Assembly: GCA_950061135.1 (NCBI GenBank)
Contig: CATLVU010000013.1
Span: 1 to 37,097, forward strand
Direction of reading: 5' to 3'
DNA from: an uncultured Oligoflexia bacterium
Lineage (GTDB): Bacteria > Bdellovibrionota > Bacteriovoracia > Bacteriovoracales > Bacteriovoracaceae
Length of the DNA: 37,097 bases
In this document: positions 34,826 through 37,097 of the stretch, piece after piece
How the letters are laid out: each line of letters begins with the position of its first letter
Numbering within the stretch: the first letter of the stretch is position 1
Made by a program: the position numbers and the translations under genes
Notes under the pieces: model-generated
The model's input: only the letters and a program-made list of their open reading frames with translations
Told to the model about the DNA's origin: nothing
Databases searched by the model: none

Positions 34826-36043
34826 TCAGATGGCCTTGCGAGGCTTAATAAACACATTCGCAAAAAATAAACCCAGTATTAATGAGAATGCTATTGTAAT
34901 CATATTGAATGTTGATTGCAGGCCTTCAGTGTATTGTTGAGAGTAAATTAGATTAAGACCCGTAAAACCGATTGCTCCTGGAACAAGAATGATTAATCCA
35001 GGAAATAGGGGAATTAGGGCTGGGCGATTAAGTTTTTCAGCGAAGGCATTCGACAGCATTCCAACAACACAAGCTGCAAGGGCGCTACATAATATTGAGG
35101 GAAAATATAGTCCTGCGAGTTTGTAGCTTCCAAGGGATAAAGTAACACTTAAGAAAACCCATTTAAAATCTTTTTTATGAGCCTGAAACAAAATGGCAAA
35201 AGCGATTGAAATAAAAAATACTAATGCTGGGTAGTACCAATAATTAATTTCAAGTGCTGATCTGAAATCCACAGGCCCAAAAACTTTAGTTCCAAGCTCA
35301 AGACCGACTATTACACCAATCGATATTTTAAAAAAATCGATGATTGTACCTGTCAATCTAGCAGTACCGGCAACAAGGTTCTTTTGAGCAAGCTCCATTA
35401 ACGATATTGTAAATGATAGTCCAGGAATTATGGCAATAAGTGATGCCAAAATAACGGTTTGTAAATTTAATAAAGGGAAAAAGGTAGCTGACATAAAACT
35501 AATAAATGTAATTATTAATGCAGTAATAAATTCGTATAAGTCTTGAATCCGGTCGAATTTATTTTTTAAAATATTAATAAGTCCTGTGATTCCGCCTAAT
35601 ATAAAAGCAGCTGAAAAGTCATATTCATTGCCACCAAGTAAAACAGTTAATGACGATGATAAAATGGCCAACGCAATTAAAACAATCCATCCAGAATACA
35701 AAGACTTCTTTTGTGTTAAAATATTTAATTGATTAATACCTTCTTCAACGGATATTTTGTTTTGAGAAACATAAGATGCAATGTCATCAACATCACTGAG
35801 TTTTCCAAGATCAACATCCCCAGGAAGAACTCTTAGGTTTCTAGTAGTTTGCTCATCTTCGTTCTCATCATCAATGGCAATAGATAAATATGTTGGAGAG
35901 GCAAAGAAATGGCCATAAAGATTTAAAGACTTTGAAACCTCTTTTAGAGCAACTTCGAGGCGGGGAGCATTTGTACCATAATGGTGTAGCGCCTTTCCAA
36001 TCTTAACTATAAATTTAACTTTCTGTGAAAAACTAGCTTGCAA
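34826..36043 (-). CDS. ThrE-type threonine/serine exporter family protein
   Basis: A 405-aa membrane protein. Residues ~1-110 form the soluble ThrE-type N-terminal domain (IGKALHHYGTNAPRLEVALKE, quoted in part; DVDDIASYVSQ), followed by about ten helices (both ThrE membrane halves, GITGLINILKNK and FPGLIILVPGAIGFTGLNLIY quoted in part). The family exports serine and threonine using the proton gradient. The TTG start at 36043 has AGGAG six nt upstream. It lies 83 bp from the kinase-like/sdaA pair, so serine export and serine deamination are close together. The full fusion of both halves is typical of ThrE. Confidence 0.85.
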   Translation of the reverse strand: MQASFSQKVKFIVKIGKALHHYGTNAPRLEVALKEVSKSLNLYGHFFASPTYLSIAIDDENEDEQTTRNLRVLPGDVDLGKLSDVDDIASYVSQNKISVEEGINQLNILTQKKSLYSGWIVLIALAILSSSLTVLLGGNEYDFSAAFILGGITGLINILKNKFDRIQDLYEFITALIITFISFMSATFFPLLNLQTVILASLIAIIPGLSFTISLMELAQKNLVAGTARLTGTIIDFFKISIGVIVGLELGTKVFGPVDFRSALEINYWYYPALVFFISIAFAILFQAHKKDFKWVFLSVTLSLGSYKLAGLYFPSILCSALAACVVGMLSNAFAEKLNRPALIPLFPGLIILVPGAIGFTGLNLIYSQQYTEGLQSTFNMITIAFSLILGLFFANVFIKPRKAI

Positions 36044-36052
36044 ATAGTACTC

Positions 36053-36883
36053 CTAAAAAAGATATCTCATATATAAATTAATTTGCAATAAGGCACCTGA
36101 AAATAAAATTTTATATTCATTATCTTCATCATCTTCATCATCTTCATAACTTGAAGCCAGGTTATTATATCCAAAACCAATATCACTTCCAAAGTATAAT
36201 TTTTTACTTAGATTATATTCAAGGTTATGGAGAATTTGAAAATTTATAAAACTTAGAGTTTTGACATACTCGCTATTATTAACGGCAGTAAAGTCAAACT
36301 TAGTTGAGTAATAATCAAGAACCGTTTTTACCTGAAAGACAAAAGGATTAGTCTGATAGTATTTATAGGCTAAACCAAAAGATGGACCGGTGCCAGAAAT
36401 ATTAATATTTGCAATTGTGGTATTGATAAAGCCAACCCCAAAATTTAGTTGGTGGTTTCGTTTATCTAAATAATATTTTGTAAGAAAAGAAGAGCTTAAA
36501 GGACCACCAAGCTCAAGACTGATTGAATGAGCATAAGGAATATCAGGTTTTTTTTCATCCTTAATTAAGATTTTATTCTTTTTTAATTTCTTTAAATATA
36601 AGTAGAGCAAAGAGTTTTTTGTAAGAGTATAAGTACTTCTTTTTTTAGAAAGTTTTCCTAGACAGTAATATTCTTTGCATTTGATAATCTGGCCGAGGGC
36701 CTGAAGCTGATTTTTTTCATAAGCATATAACTTTGTCTTCGAATCTATTTCTAGATCTTTTTTTACAATAAACAAGTTTCCTTCCAGTACTCTATAAATT
36801 TGAAGATCACCACGCTCCATGGCGTACACAAAACTTGGCACAATTGTAAAAAAAATGAATATGGCTGAACAAAAATATGACAT
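36053..36883 (-). CDS. Outer-membrane beta-barrel-like protein of unknown function
   Basis: A 276-aa protein with signal peptide (MSYFCSAIFIFFTIVPSFVYA), a basic middle (KKLKKNKILIKDEKKPD), and a C-terminal half of alternating strands (HQLNFGVGFINTTIANINI, LYFGSDIGFGYNNL) ending in Phe (LYMRYLF). An acidic loop YEDDEDDEDNEY comes from a 9-bp tandem repeat. It precedes the ThrE-type gene by 9 nt on the same strand. Not recognised. Confidence 0.65.
   Translation of the reverse strand: MSYFCSAIFIFFTIVPSFVYAMERGDLQIYRVLEGNLFIVKKDLEIDSKTKLYAYEKNQLQALGQIIKCKEYYCLGKLSKKRSTYTLTKNSLLYLYLKKLKKNKILIKDEKKPDIPYAHSISLELGGPLSSSFLTKYYLDKRNHQLNFGVGFINTTIANINISGTGPSFGLAYKYYQTNPFVFQVKTVLDYYSTKFDFTAVNNSEYVKTLSFINFQILHNLEYNLSKKLYFGSDIGFGYNNLASSYEDDEDDEDNEYKILFSGALLQINLYMRYLF
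36122..36147 (-). repeat. 9-bp in-frame tandem repeat (about 3 units)
   Basis: ATCTTCATC repeats at 36122, 36131 and (one mismatch at the end) 36140. On the minus strand it encodes the Asp/Glu loop of the barrel protein. Unit gain or loss would keep the frame and only change loop length. Confidence 0.7.
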
Positions 36884-36966
36884 AGAAATATTTTAACTCA
36901 CTAATATCATTAAACAATGCCATTTTATATTTGATTTATTTAGTCGGATAGCCGAAGCGTTTTATA

Positions 36967-37097
36967 ATGAATACTATGACTAAGATGTTCATATTAAGCT
37001 TGGCAATGATTCTTCTACAATCTTGCTTAAATCCTCAATTAGCCTCATTAGAGGAAGTAGAAGTCATTGAAGCTCCATCAACACCGCTCGATGAATT
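36967..37097 (+). CDS. Lipoprotein (partial, C-terminus outside window)
   Basis: The frame is open to the window edge. It begins MNTMTKMFILSLAMILLQSC, a lipoprotein signal with lipobox LQSC, then LNPQLASLEEVEVIEAPSTP, an acidic mature start. The first ATG overlaps a TATAAT hexamer (36963-36968), so if that is the -10 the true start would be the ATG at 36976 or 36985. No clear Shine-Dalgarno is seen for any of the three. The gene is divergent from the barrel gene at 36883. Confidence 0.65.
   Translation, partial: MNTMTKMFILSLAMILLQSCLNPQLASLEEVEVIEAPSTPLDE

Noticed and set aside
1-37097. CRISPR array, transposase, prophage, toxin-antitoxin or defence island
   Set aside because: None of the expected repeats, transposase signatures or phage structural genes was seen; the small RHH-like protein has no toxin partner beside it.

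Overview
The window looks like a stretch of chromosome from a low-GC (about one third by eye) Gram-negative bacterium. The best guess is a Bacteriovoracales / Halobacteriovorax-type member of the Bdellovibrionota. This is inferred from AT-rich coding, many lineage-specific secreted proteins and outer-membrane barrels with a C-terminal Phe, an LptF/LptG permease, and a sigma-54 promoter. No rRNA, phage, transposase or CRISPR is visible. Genes are tightly packed; almost every line of the ORF track that is not listed here is a shadow of a real gene.

Layout. 1-2.3 kb: partial patatin-like phospholipase (minus), then a small HTH/coiled-coil protein translationally coupled to a FlgT-like/beta-barrel envelope protein. 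2.3-5.4 kb: overlapping, somewhat divergent ligA and radA. 5.4-7.7 kb: glycerol kinase behind a Flp/TadE-like pilin-type peptide (minus), divergent from a TlpA-type thioredoxin. 7.7-17.7 kb: hutI alone, a small secreted ORF, then an almost gapless eight-gene minus-strand run read as outer-membrane barrel, CFI-box protein, LptF/G permease, def, fmt, rpe, hutH, hutU. 17.7-22.3 kb: two unknown secreted proteins (plus) facing an outer-membrane barrel (minus). 22.4-27.1 kb: bifunctional penicillin-binding protein, a tRNA-Gln(UUG) with a good promoter, then prs-pth-ychF. 27.1-31.6 kb: soluble-type lytic transglycosylase and a HAMP-like membrane protein (minus), then mrp, a PATAN-like protein and a ribbon-helix-helix-like protein (plus). 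31.6-32.6 kb: an orphan membrane-anchored protein behind a near-consensus sigma-54 promoter with two upstream inverted repeats. 32.7-37.1 kb: sdaA, a dolichol/phytol-kinase-like protein, a ThrE-type exporter and a barrel protein (all minus), then the start of a lipoprotein gene (plus).

How the genes fit together. hutH, hutU and hutI convert histidine to N-formimino-glutamate, and sdaA turns serine into pyruvate, which suits an organism living on amino acids. Several genes serve the envelope: peptidoglycan synthesis, lytic transglycosylation, LPS transport and barrels. def, fmt, pth, tRNA-Gln and ychF serve translation.

The most unusual signal is a 37-bp sequence present twice (33 of 37 identical), each time filling the gap from stop codon to stop codon between two convergent genes (7680-7716 and 32620-32656). 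All four other convergent pairs in the window overlap by 4-8 bp, so these are the only two convergent gaps and both hold the same element.
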